A stretch of DNA of 64,000 bases, taken from the NCBI RefSeq assembly GCF_003007685.1, contig NZ_PXNN01000005.1:62001-126000 (forward strand), in the 5' to 3' direction. Under the pieces are notes generated by a model that saw only the letters and a list, made by a program, of their open reading frames with translations, had not been told where the DNA came from and ran no database searches. This document shows, piece by piece, positions 16,482-24,048 of this stretch (position 1 is its first letter; the number at the start of each line of letters is the position of its first letter). A program made the position numbers and the translations under genes. Source of the DNA: Marinobacter halophilus. GTDB lineage: Bacteria > Pseudomonadota > Gammaproteobacteria > Pseudomonadales > Oleiphilaceae.

Positions 16482-17633
16482 TCAGTCAGACCGGGCCGCC
16501 AACCACTCCGCCAGTTCCAGCCAGGAGGCCTTAGGCGCCTTGCTCCCCGCCAGGATTCCCATGTGCCCACCGGGCGCCACCCGGAACGTCTTGTCGACGG
16601 AGCTGACATGATCCATCACCCGCTTCGCCGCCCCCGGCGTCGCCAGCGTATCCTCCTGACCGGCAATCGCCAGTAAGTTGGCATTCACATTCTCCAGCCG
16701 CGCAAAATCCTCGCCGATCTGAATTTGCCCCTTTGCCAGCTGATTATCAATCCACACCCGCACCACCGTGTCCTGAATGATCCCACCAGGATAAGCCACC
16801 ATCCGGTCCAGAAAGGCCGACGTGGTGGCATGGTTCGTCACAAACTCCCGATCCCCCAGGCGCAAGATCAACTCCCAATAGCCCATCACGCTGCCAACCG
16901 GATTGGTCAGCTTGAAACCAATGGTATTGGCCCAGCCCGGCGTGTGGAACCAGTGCGGCTTCAGGTTGTGAATCTGAAACCCGGTACGCTTGCGCACCAC
17001 ACCCGCCACATCCGCCATCCGTTGATACATCCAGCCAATGGCCCCGGAGGCATGACTGTCGATCGGCAGGCCCAGCACAATGGCATTGCGAATGTGCTGA
17101 TCCCTGCTCAGGGCGGAATAGAACAGCGTAAACATGCCGCCCATGCTCCAGCCATGCAGCGACAGCTCCTGCTCGCCACTGTGCTCCCGCACCCGGTTCA
17201 GAGAGGCCGGCAACAGCTCTGCGACATAAGTATGCAGGTTATAATGGGTGTGTTCCCGCCCGGGCATGCCCCAATCGATCAGATACACTTTAAACCCTTT
17301 CGCGCGCAGAAACCGCACCAGGCTGCGCTGCGGGAACAGATCGTAGATCAGCATGTTCACCGCCAGCGGCGGGATGATCACAATCGGCGTGCGGTGTGTG
17401 GCGCGCTCCACCGGAATCAGCAGATCATCCAGCTCGATGAAATCTTCCTGCAGCGGCGGGTAATATCGCAGGCTGACCAGCCCGTCCGAGTGCAAGGTTT
17501 CAAAGGGCGTCTGCCCGGCCTGCACCAGGCTGGCGGCGCGGAACACCCGGTCAAACGCATTGCCGGCGTAGACAGAGCCCTGGCGGGCCAGGCCGGTTGC
17601 GTTCTTGAGTGCGATTTTCAGGGGATTGGGCAT
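16482..17633 (-). CDS. PhaC-like alpha/beta hydrolase
   Basis: 383 residues resembling polyhydroxyalkanoate synthase PhaC over the alpha/beta-hydrolase core: TPIVIIPPLAVNMLIYDLFPQRSLVRFLRAKGFKVYLIDWGMPG, then the nucleophile elbow LHGWSMGG, an acid near residue 328 (GQEDTLATP) and a catalytic His in PGGHMGIL near 358. True PHA synthases have Cys in the elbow; here it is Ser163, so polymerase activity is doubtful and a lipase/esterase or depolymerase-like reaction is possible. Divergent from the acyltransferase gene. No phaE, phaP or phaA/B genes are in the window. Confidence 0.8.
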   Translation of the reverse strand: MPNPLKIALKNATGLARQGSVYAGNAFDRVFRAASLVQAGQTPFETLHSDGLVSLRYYPPLQEDFIELDDLLIPVERATHRTPIVIIPPLAVNMLIYDLFPQRSLVRFLRAKGFKVYLIDWGMPGREHTHYNLHTYVAELLPASLNRVREHSGEQELSLHGWSMGGMFTLFYSALSRDQHIRNAIVLGLPIDSHASGAIGWMYQRMADVAGVVRKRTGFQIHNLKPHWFHTPGWANTIGFKLTNPVGSVMGYWELILRLGDREFVTNHATTSAFLDRMVAYPGGIIQDTVVRVWIDNQLAKGQIQIGEDFARLENVNANLLAIAGQEDTLATPGAAKRVMDHVSSVDKTFRVAPGGHMGILAGSKAPKASWLELAEWLAARSD

Positions 17634-17815
17634 GAAGGCTTCCGGCAGTAGGTCAGGTCAACAGGTGTCGTAAGCATAGAGCCAGGACTACCGGTAAACC
17701 ATGGCAAAACCGTCACATCTGACCGGCGCGATGGTCACTTCAGGCCACTGCCCAATTTCGCCTGCGGTTGTTATGATGGCAGCCATTGGAAACAACAACC
17801 TGAAACAGGATCATC

Positions 17816-18724
17816 ATGCTGAGCTTCCTGCCCGCTCCTCTCATTGGCGTCATCAATTCAATATTGCTGGGCCTGAACACCGTGTTCTGGTGTCTGTTGC
17901 TCTATATTCCGGCCATTTTGAAGCTGATTATCCCGCACAAGGGCTTCCGAGTGCTGTGCACCAAAGCCATCATCTGGATCTCGGAATCCTGGGTCGCCTG
18001 CAACACCGGCTGGATGAAGCTGACCCACAGCACCCGCTGGAAGGTGACGGGTGCCGAAACCCTCAAACGCGAAAGCTGGTATCTGGTGCTCAGTAACCAT
18101 CAAAGCTGGGCCGATATTTTTGCCATGCAACGAGTATTTAACCGCCGGGCGCCCTTTCTCAAGTTCTTCCTGAAACAGCAACTGATCTGGGTGCCGGTGA
18201 TTGGCCTGGCTTGGTGGGGCCTGGATTTTCCGTTCATGAAGCGTTATACCCGGGAATACTTGATCAAACACCCGGAAAAGCGCGGTGAAGACCTGACCGC
18301 TACCCGTAAAGCCTGCGAGAAATTCCGATTCACTCCGGTCAGTGTAATGAACTTTGTCGAAGGCACCCGTTTTACTCAGGCTAAACACGACAAACAGAAA
18401 TCGCCATACCAGAACCTGCTGACACCCAAAGCCGGCGGCGTGGCGTTTGTGCTGGACGCTATGGGCGATTCCATCGACACCCTGGTGGATGTCACCATTG
18501 CCTACCCGAGCGGTGCGCCGACCTTCTGGGAGTTTATGTGCGGTCGGGTTACCGAAGTTCACATGGACATCGACACCCAAGCCATACCGGAGCACCTGAA
18601 AGGGCGGGACTATTCCAGTGACGCCGAGCATCGCCGCAATGTGAAAGACTGGCTAGGAGCGCTTTGGCAACGCAAAGATGAGCGCCTGAGCCGTGTGCTC
18701 ACCATTGACCAGCAAGGACGCTGA
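17816..18724 (+). CDS. Acyltransferase, 1-acylglycerol-3-phosphate O-acyltransferase family (YihG-like)
   Basis: 302 residues, PlsC fold. N-terminal membrane helix (about residues 8-42), then motif I LSNHQSWADI with the catalytic His and Asp, and motif III FVEGTRF. PAGVxF-like motif IV appears as PKAGGVAFVLDAM. The extended length and TRFTQAKH region match the YihG/long-chain LPAT subgroup, which puts an acyl chain on lysophosphatidic acid or a related lysophospholipid at the inner membrane. AGGATC precedes the ATG. Converges tightly (one base) on the small acidic gene. Confidence 0.9.
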   Translation: MLSFLPAPLIGVINSILLGLNTVFWCLLLYIPAILKLIIPHKGFRVLCTKAIIWISESWVACNTGWMKLTHSTRWKVTGAETLKRESWYLVLSNHQSWADIFAMQRVFNRRAPFLKFFLKQQLIWVPVIGLAWWGLDFPFMKRYTREYLIKHPEKRGEDLTATRKACEKFRFTPVSVMNFVEGTRFTQAKHDKQKSPYQNLLTPKAGGVAFVLDAMGDSIDTLVDVTIAYPSGAPTFWEFMCGRVTEVHMDIDTQAIPEHLKGRDYSSDAEHRRNVKDWLGALWQRKDERLSRVLTIDQQGR

Positions 18725-18725
18725 G

Positions 18726-18929
18726 TCAGGATTCGTCCTGGTCGGCCACCTCATCCGGGTGTTCACGCTTGTACCGCTCCCACTCTTCCCAGTCATGGGG
18801 CGTGCCGGCATGGGGCCGGCGCAAGCGTCTGGCGTGCTCCAGGGCGTTGTGCCGCAGGCTGTGGTCGCGCTCTTCGTCTTCTTTGTCAAAGCCGTATTTC
18901 TTCAGGAAATCCTGAGGACTGATAGGCAT
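18726..18929 (-). CDS. Small acidic/charged hypothetical protein
   Basis: 67 residues, no membrane segment, very rich in Glu, Asp, Arg and His: begins MPISPQDFLKKYGFDKEDEERD, then HNALEHARRLRRP and WEEWERYKREHPDE. I do not recognise a family. It is likely real because GGAGG is placed well before the ATG and the frame ends just before a convergent gene. A predicted mRNA stem would cover part of the ribosome-binding site (see 18930-18975). Follows the CsgG-like gene on the same strand and may be the last gene of the envelope cluster. Confidence 0.7.
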   Translation of the reverse strand: MPISPQDFLKKYGFDKEDEERDHSLRHNALEHARRLRRPHAGTPHDWEEWERYKREHPDEVADQDES

Positions 18930-18975
18930 GACACACCTCCATTTCAGGGTTGACCACCCAAATATACGGTGTGTC
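18930..18975 (-). promoter_or_regulatory. Inverted repeat masking the start region of the small acidic gene
   Basis: On the minus-strand transcript GACACACC (18975-18968) is followed 30 bases later by GGTGTGTC (18937-18930), which lies directly before the ATG and shares its first two G with the GGAGG ribosome-binding site. A four-pair inner stem (GGGT/ACCC) lies between. The fold would hinder initiation unless melted. It begins 14 bases after the CsgG-like stop. Confidence 0.4.
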
Positions 18976-18989
18976 AGCGTTAGTGGTTT

Positions 18990-19802
18990 TTACAGCTCCG
19001 CCAGCGTTTGCAGCGCCAGTTCCTGGCCTACATCTCTCAGGGAGACCTGCCGTTCTCGCTTCTCAAACCCCCGGTCTGTGGCAATCCAGCGGCGATCGGC
19101 ATCGGTGGCTGGCGGTACGCCGTTGGAGCTGACCATGGCCTGGATGGCGCCGTTGGAAACGTTGAGCACACGAATGCTGAATTCGTTGCCGGCGACCTGG
19201 CTGAGTACCATCAAATAGTCCGCATGCTGGCTCAGCGCCTGCATCTCCAGCCGTGCCTGGTCTGGTGACAGACGTGAGAACTCGCCATTTTCAAAGGCGT
19301 TGTCGGTGATTCGCATGATGGCGTCACGGTCCACGATGGTGGCGCCGGCCCGGGTAAGCTGCGACACCACCCCGGCTTGCAGATCAAATGCGGGAGCCAT
19401 AGGTACGTGCCGCCGTGACTCCCGAGTTTCTGCCTGGATCGCCGCTTGGGAGGTGCCATCCAGACTGATATTGCCGTCAGGAATATTACCGTGCAGGCCG
19501 CTGTGGCCTGAGATGACCACCCGGCGCTGGCTGGCCCAATCGCTGACCTGATCGTTAAAGGTCCGGTTCCAGAAAACCGCGATGCGCGGAGAGGCGGCGC
19601 CCAGTCCTGACCGGAAGCGCTCTATAATGGCTTCGGCGGACTCTGTTCGTTGCGATGCGTTGGCTTCAATGCGCAGGTCCTGTTCGGTGAGTGGCTTTTG
19701 ATGTGGCGCTTTCATGGGAGCTGCCGCATGATCATTGCCCGCCTGGCTGGCTATTGGCAGCAGGCTGACCAGTAACACGGCCATCAGTGAACGCTTCATC
19801 AA
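18990..19802 (-). CDS. CsgG/LpoB-like periplasmic protein
   Basis: 270 residues with a cleavable signal peptide (MAVLLVSLLPIASQAGN). The middle has RIAVFWNRTFND and the later AGATIVDRDAIMRITDN and ADYLMVLSQVAGNEFSIRVLN, matching the pattern of CsgG/LpoB/FlgO-type folds (a conserved strand, then a regulated 'DRD' strand, then a conserved beta sheet), but without a lipobox. Last of the five-gene envelope cluster; its start overlaps the YcfL-like stop by four bases (ATGA). Function not established; assignment to the fold is by eye. Confidence 0.75.
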   Translation of the reverse strand: MMKRSLMAVLLVSLLPIASQAGNDHAAAPMKAPHQKPLTEQDLRIEANASQRTESAEAIIERFRSGLGAASPRIAVFWNRTFNDQVSDWASQRRVVISGHSGLHGNIPDGNISLDGTSQAAIQAETRESRRHVPMAPAFDLQAGVVSQLTRAGATIVDRDAIMRITDNAFENGEFSRLSPDQARLEMQALSQHADYLMVLSQVAGNEFSIRVLNVSNGAIQAMVSSNGVPPATDADRRWIATDRGFEKRERQVSLRDVGQELALQTLAEL

Positions 19803-20245
19803 TTCAGCTCCCGTACTTCAATTCGGTACTTCAGCGGCTGGGTGCTGGTCGACAAGGTTTTGTAGGCGCTGACGCTGTTGGCAGGGATGGTCGAACGTTG
19901 CCAGGTGGGGCGAGCATCTACCGGCACACCGTAGTCATCGAAAAACTGTGTGCGCACTTCGATCCGGTAATCAAAGTCGGTGTGGTTGCGCAGCACCGCG
20001 AACACTTCGGTGGTGCCAGTTTCGGTGGGGCGTTGGCCGTGGTTTTCGACCGACAAACGATAGGTTCGCCCGGCGTCCCGAATGCCGTCATTCCAGGTTC
20101 GGCTCAGGTTGTAATCGGTGAACACGACGGTGTTGTACTCCAGCGGCGCAGTTCGCTCAGCCAGTTCAGTGGAGTCTGCAGGCAGGCTATTGCAGCCAGT
20201 GAGAATCAGGCCGGCCACAGTCACGGTCATCAAGGTTCGGAACAT
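19799..20245 (-). CDS. YcfL-family lipoprotein
   Basis: 148 residues. Lipoprotein signal MFRTLMTVTVAGLILTGCNS with the lipobox cysteine at residue 17. The rest is a predicted beta-sandwich domain with RTAPLEYNTVVFTDYNL and later DYRIEVRTQFFDDYGVPVD and TWQRSTIPANSVSAYKTLST, as in the DUF1425/YcfL family. In E. coli ycfL is next to lpoB, as it nearly is here. AGGAG is correctly spaced before the ATG at 20245. Probably periplasmic and lipid-anchored; role unknown. Confidence 0.85.
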   Translation of the reverse strand: MFRTLMTVTVAGLILTGCNSLPADSTELAERTAPLEYNTVVFTDYNLSRTWNDGIRDAGRTYRLSVENHGQRPTETGTTEVFAVLRNHTDFDYRIEVRTQFFDDYGVPVDARPTWQRSTIPANSVSAYKTLSTSTQPLKYRIEVRELN

Positions 20246-20270
20246 GGGTAATCTCCTTGTAGCGGCCGGG

Positions 20271-21479
20271 TTACGGCCGTTGGGACGTGGCCAGGGCAAG
20301 CCCGCGGCCACGGCCATCGAATCGGAATTCAGCGGTGTCGGTCATGCCTGGAATGGGCTGACCATTGGCATCCAGAAATCGTATAGTTACCTGCTGGCCG
20401 GGCTCGGCGGACACCGGAATGATGTGCAGCGTGTCGGGCAGCGACTGCCAATAACGGATGTCTGCCCGCACATTGGCGGCTGCCGACATCCCCTGCGCCG
20501 CCACACTGACCAAACTGATGGCGGCAAAGCCTGCGCCCAGCACGCCGCCGGCGGAAGCACCGGCTCCCGCCAGCAGACTGTTCTGGCTGATACTGCTCAG
20601 GTTGGTGCCGATATTGCGGGTGGATTCCTTATACTGAACTTGGCCCTCGACAATGCGGTCTATGGCGCGACCGCCTCGGGTCGACGCCTGGAAGTAGATG
20701 TCTTCCATCGGGTAAACCGTTTGCCATTGATCACCATTCAGCCACTGCGCACCTACATCGGTAAAATTCCGGCCACGACGATACACCAGTTGATAATGTC
20801 CGACGCCGTCGCCGAGCTTGCGGGGCGAGCTGCCGGTTTCAACGATCAACAGAGCGTTGTGGTCGCCGTTGGGCAAGGGTGCATCCGGGCGGAATGTTTG
20901 TAACTCGGTGAAGTGTTGTCGCGCCAGTTGCTGGCTGTCCATCTGCAGGGCGGCCCAACCGGCGAGGTAGATCAGCGCGGCAAAGTCGGAGCTGAACTGT
21001 TCTTCCTCGGCGAAGGCATCCTGCAACAGACCGCCGATGAAACTGGCCCGTGCGTTGCCATAGTCGCCCTGCTCAAGGAAGATAAGGCCCAGGTACAGAT
21101 ACACCATGGCCCGTTCGTAGGGTTCACCCTTGAAGTCTTTCTCAGCCTCCTCGTACCAGATACTGCGTGCTTTGCGGGCGGATTCGTCGTCGGCGTATAC
21201 GCTTTCGATGATGATTCTGGCCCGATCGAGACTGCGCCGGGCTTCATCCAGGTCCCCCGTGCGATAGGCTTTCAGGCCAATTTCCATCAGGTTGAGTACT
21301 TCATTGCGGCGCCCCTCTTCATAGAGGTTGCGGTAGTCCTCGCGAATCACCACCGGTTTGCTGGCAACGATGGCGGTCTGCTCACTGCTCAAGCCGGCGC
21401 GATCGAAGGTCTTTGGCCCGGTAGCGCAGCCGGCAAGGCTGACCGACAGCACTGCTGCGGCCAGTGTTGCCGGTTTCAT
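20271..21479 (-). CDS. COG3014-family lipoprotein
   Basis: 402 residues. Signal peptide with lipobox LAGC (Cys18). N-terminal half is helical and TPR-like, with ALKAYRTGDLDEARRSLDRA-type repeats near 70-100 and YLYLGLIFLEQGDYGNARASF near 130. C-terminal half contains a Gly/Ala-rich hydrophobic segment (LLAGAGASAGGVLGAGFAAISLVSVAA) and the ADIRYWQSLPDTLHI stretch typical of COG3014. The start at 21479 lies one base after the LpoB-like stop, so translation is likely coupled. Function unknown; found in clusters with lpoB and ycfL. Confidence 0.85.
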   Translation of the reverse strand: MKPATLAAAVLSVSLAGCATGPKTFDRAGLSSEQTAIVASKPVVIREDYRNLYEEGRRNEVLNLMEIGLKAYRTGDLDEARRSLDRARIIIESVYADDESARKARSIWYEEAEKDFKGEPYERAMVYLYLGLIFLEQGDYGNARASFIGGLLQDAFAEEEQFSSDFAALIYLAGWAALQMDSQQLARQHFTELQTFRPDAPLPNGDHNALLIVETGSSPRKLGDGVGHYQLVYRRGRNFTDVGAQWLNGDQWQTVYPMEDIYFQASTRGGRAIDRIVEGQVQYKESTRNIGTNLSSISQNSLLAGAGASAGGVLGAGFAAISLVSVAAQGMSAAANVRADIRYWQSLPDTLHIIPVSAEPGQQVTIRFLDANGQPIPGMTDTAEFRFDGRGRGLALATSQRP

Positions 21480-21480
21480 C

Positions 21481-22122
21481 TTAACGATAAACCACATCAT
21501 CCCGGCCCGCCTTGCGCATTTCATACAGACCACTCCAAACGATGGTTCCCAACTCCAAATCCACCATCTCAAAACTGATCTGGCTGTAGCGGGATTGGGT
21601 GCCGTCGCTGCGATCGGAGGCGTCGAGTGATGTGATCCGGCCAGCAAGTCGGTAGTCAGCACCGGCCTGGGCGGCGGTGGAGCGAATGGTACCGCCATCA
21701 ACCGCGCCGTCACGTTTCAAGTCACGCTCTTGCTGCACCATACCGGCGTATTCCCGGCCCACGAAAATCATCCGGCCATTGGACGCCCGGTTCAGTTCGA
21801 TGCGCAGCCGATCGGTGAGCATGTTGGTGTTGACCACCGAGGAACTTTCGTTGCGCATGTATTCGTTGTCGATAATGATCCTGGGCGGAATGTCGCGACC
21901 GGCAAGCATGCGGTTGGCCAGCATGTCTCGCATCATCTGATCCGTGATGGCAACAATGTCCTGGCTTTCAATGCCGACACCGCCGACTCGACCAGTGGTT
22001 GAGGCATCTTCGTAAACCGTCGCTTTACCGCGAGTGTTGTCGATCTGGCCGGCGCAGCCAACCAGCAGCAGAGAAGCCGTTGCCATGCCGGTAATCAATA
22101 CCTTGGTGGTTCCCTTCTTCAT
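21481..22122 (-). CDS. LpoB-like penicillin-binding protein activator lipoprotein
   Basis: 213 residues, lipobox LLVGCAG near residue 21. The mature part matches LpoB: DIVAITDQMMRDMLANRMLAGRDIPPRIIIDNEYMRNESSSVVNTNMLTDRLRIELNRAS, then GRMIFVGREYAGMVQQERDLKRDG, and ADYRLAGRITSLDAS. E. coli LpoB is an outer-membrane lipoprotein that activates PBP1B; whether this one does so is inference. The start at 22122 is preferred because GGAG lies seven bases upstream; two codons further upstream another ATG directly abuts the site. Confidence 0.88.
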   Translation of the reverse strand: MKKGTTKVLITGMATASLLLVGCAGQIDNTRGKATVYEDASTTGRVGGVGIESQDIVAITDQMMRDMLANRMLAGRDIPPRIIIDNEYMRNESSSVVNTNMLTDRLRIELNRASNGRMIFVGREYAGMVQQERDLKRDGAVDGGTIRSTAAQAGADYRLAGRITSLDASDRSDGTQSRYSQISFEMVDLELGTIVWSGLYEMRKAGRDDVVYR

Positions 22123-22135
22123 AAACATTCTCCGG

Positions 22136-23704
22136 TTAATTGGTGGAAGCCAGCACAGAACTGAACTCCGGGTATATCTGTGTGGTGGCGCGCATCGCAT
22201 CCATGAAGTTTGCAGTGGTGCCGTATTTCTGTTTCAGGTAACGAGCCATATTGAGCAGGGAATCGAAGCTCTGGTCTGAGGCGGCTTTGATGGCAGCCCA
22301 ACCGCCGGACGCTGAAATCGCTGCCTCCCTACCGCCACTCTTGCCTATTTCAGAGCCTATGGCACCACCCACCAGACCGCCCAGTCCAAAGGGGACGAAG
22401 TCTAGCGCCTTGTTGGCGGCGTAGGCTCCGGCCATGGCTCCGGCTGCGGATCCTGCGGTGGCGCCCATGTTGGCGTTGTTAGCCAGATTGACCCATTCGG
22501 CGAGTACGCCATCGCTGGTGTAGGGACTCATAAACTGGCCGCTGTTGTCATTACGCACCAGGCGCTCGATCAATTCCTCTTCGGTCAGGGCTTTACCGTT
22601 AGCACTTTTCATGGATCCGCCGCGGGCAACGGTGATCATCAGTTCTGAGGGTGGCTGGTCGGTCATGTACTTCACCAGATCCGCCGGCAAGCCACTGTTG
22701 ATCAAGCTTTGGCGATGGATGTCCTTCATGCTGGAGAAGGGTGGGGTGTGATTGGCGTTCACATAGACCTCCGCCATAATGCGCGCAACCTCAGCGTTGT
22801 CGGACCAGTTGGCCTGCTGGCTAGCATCAACGTATTGCTGGATGGCGGCTTGTCGGGCATCAGGGTGCGCGAGAATGAGTTTTCTGGTCAGATCATCCTC
22901 CGATGCGCCATCCGCCAGAGCGGCTTTTAGTTGCCAGCCTTTCAGCCCATCAGGACCGATCAGCCAGGCCTGTAGGTCATCAGGCAGCAGCCCGGCGTAA
23001 CCGGGAAGGTCAGCGTATCGAGTGTGAAACTCAAGGGCATTCTTCTGGGGCGCCAACGCGATCAGCTGGGCAGTAGCTTTCGGACGGAGCAAAGGTGCAT
23101 CGCCGGAGTTCAGCAATTTGGCCAGGGCGTCAGGACTGTTTGAGTTAATGGCAGCATAGCGCTGGTCCTGAGCACGGGTGTCGTCTGCCAGTGCCATCAA
23201 ATGTGCCTTGTGGGCGGCTGCATTGGCGTTTTTCAGGGCGGCGTCTCCGCCCGAACCGCCGGGCATCAGGAAGGGTGTCGGAAAAAACAGGCTGGTCCAG
23301 GTTTTTGCTGAGAAGCTGGTCTGGTGGCGCCAAAGCATCTGGTCCTGCCAGACCACTGCGGCGCTGCTGGTGGATGTGCTTGTGCCATGGATCGGTATCA
23401 GGCTGAGAGTCAGTATGGCTGGCAGGTTAGCGAGAATGGATTCTTCATAGCCGTACCACATGGGTGCCGGCAGGTGGACGTACTCGACGCGGAGAGCATT
23501 GTCCTCCGGCATCAGCCACCGGGCGGCTTCCGAGTCATCAATGTGAAAGGGAGCGGTTACCTGATAGGGCGTTGCTGCAGGAATGGAGCTCTGATTGAAC
23601 TGGTGCACCGAGCAACCACTGAGCCAGAGTGTCGCGGCGATGATGCTGATGCCGCTCAGGCGGCCCAAGCCAGAATGCTGTTGCAAGGTGTTGGAGTCGG
23701 TCAT
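22136..23704 (-). CDS. Large glycine-zipper lipoprotein, function unknown
   Basis: 522 residues. A short polar N-terminus precedes a hydrophobic stretch ending LWLSGCSV, a lipobox that predicts a lipid-anchored protein. The central part is rich in Ala and contains YAGLLPDDLQAWLIGPDGLKGWQLK and several helix-forming repeats. Near the C-terminus NANMGATAGSAAGAMAGAYAANKA and FGLGGLVGGAIGSEIG are glycine-zipper segments, often found in outer-membrane or pore-associated proteins. I do not recognise the family. First gene of the envelope cluster, 13 bases before the LpoB-like gene. Confidence 0.7.
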   Translation of the reverse strand: MTDSNTLQQHSGLGRLSGISIIAATLWLSGCSVHQFNQSSIPAATPYQVTAPFHIDDSEAARWLMPEDNALRVEYVHLPAPMWYGYEESILANLPAILTLSLIPIHGTSTSTSSAAVVWQDQMLWRHQTSFSAKTWTSLFFPTPFLMPGGSGGDAALKNANAAAHKAHLMALADDTRAQDQRYAAINSNSPDALAKLLNSGDAPLLRPKATAQLIALAPQKNALEFHTRYADLPGYAGLLPDDLQAWLIGPDGLKGWQLKAALADGASEDDLTRKLILAHPDARQAAIQQYVDASQQANWSDNAEVARIMAEVYVNANHTPPFSSMKDIHRQSLINSGLPADLVKYMTDQPPSELMITVARGGSMKSANGKALTEEELIERLVRNDNSGQFMSPYTSDGVLAEWVNLANNANMGATAGSAAGAMAGAYAANKALDFVPFGLGGLVGGAIGSEIGKSGGREAAISASGGWAAIKAASDQSFDSLLNMARYLKQKYGTTANFMDAMRATTQIYPEFSSVLASTN

Positions 23705-24048
23705 GAATTGAAATTCCGTCAGAAGATGAGCTTGGGGGTCATCGGCCAAAAACAGATGAGACAGCATTAAAAGCCGACACATCCACAGTCAGAATTACAA
23801 ATACTTCATGATGTAAACTATTGGAATAGTGCTTTTGAGGCCAGCAGCGGGAAGGATGTGATAATGAAGCGGTGTCGCCGATTATTTCTTTGAATTTATG
23901 ATAAAAATCAAAATTCGCCGGCTTTGTAAAATATCGTAAATTTTTGAATCTAAGGGGTGTTATTCCACCTTGTTACAATTGCCATGGTGATACACACCAC
24001 TCGTCAAAAGGAAGAACGACGATGTGGTGTGCCAGCACAGTCAGCATT
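23705..24048. other. Gene-free A+T-rich intergenic region
   Basis: 344 bases between the start of the large lipoprotein gene and the end of the RNase II gene, both minus strand. It is noticeably richer in A+T than the surroundings, especially 23880-23950, and must hold the promoter of the envelope cluster, but I could not single out a convincing pair of hexamers. A hairpin near the RNase II end is listed separately. No open frame with a credible start is present. Confidence 0.6.
23993..24031 (-). terminator. Hairpin after RNase II gene, possible terminator
   Basis: CACACCAC plus TCGTC (23993-24005) pairs with GACGA and GTGGTGTG (24018-24031) with one bulged base and a 12-base loop. It starts 18 bases after the RNase II stop. 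A T-run is missing, so it may be a 3' stability structure rather than a classical terminator. Confidence 0.35.
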
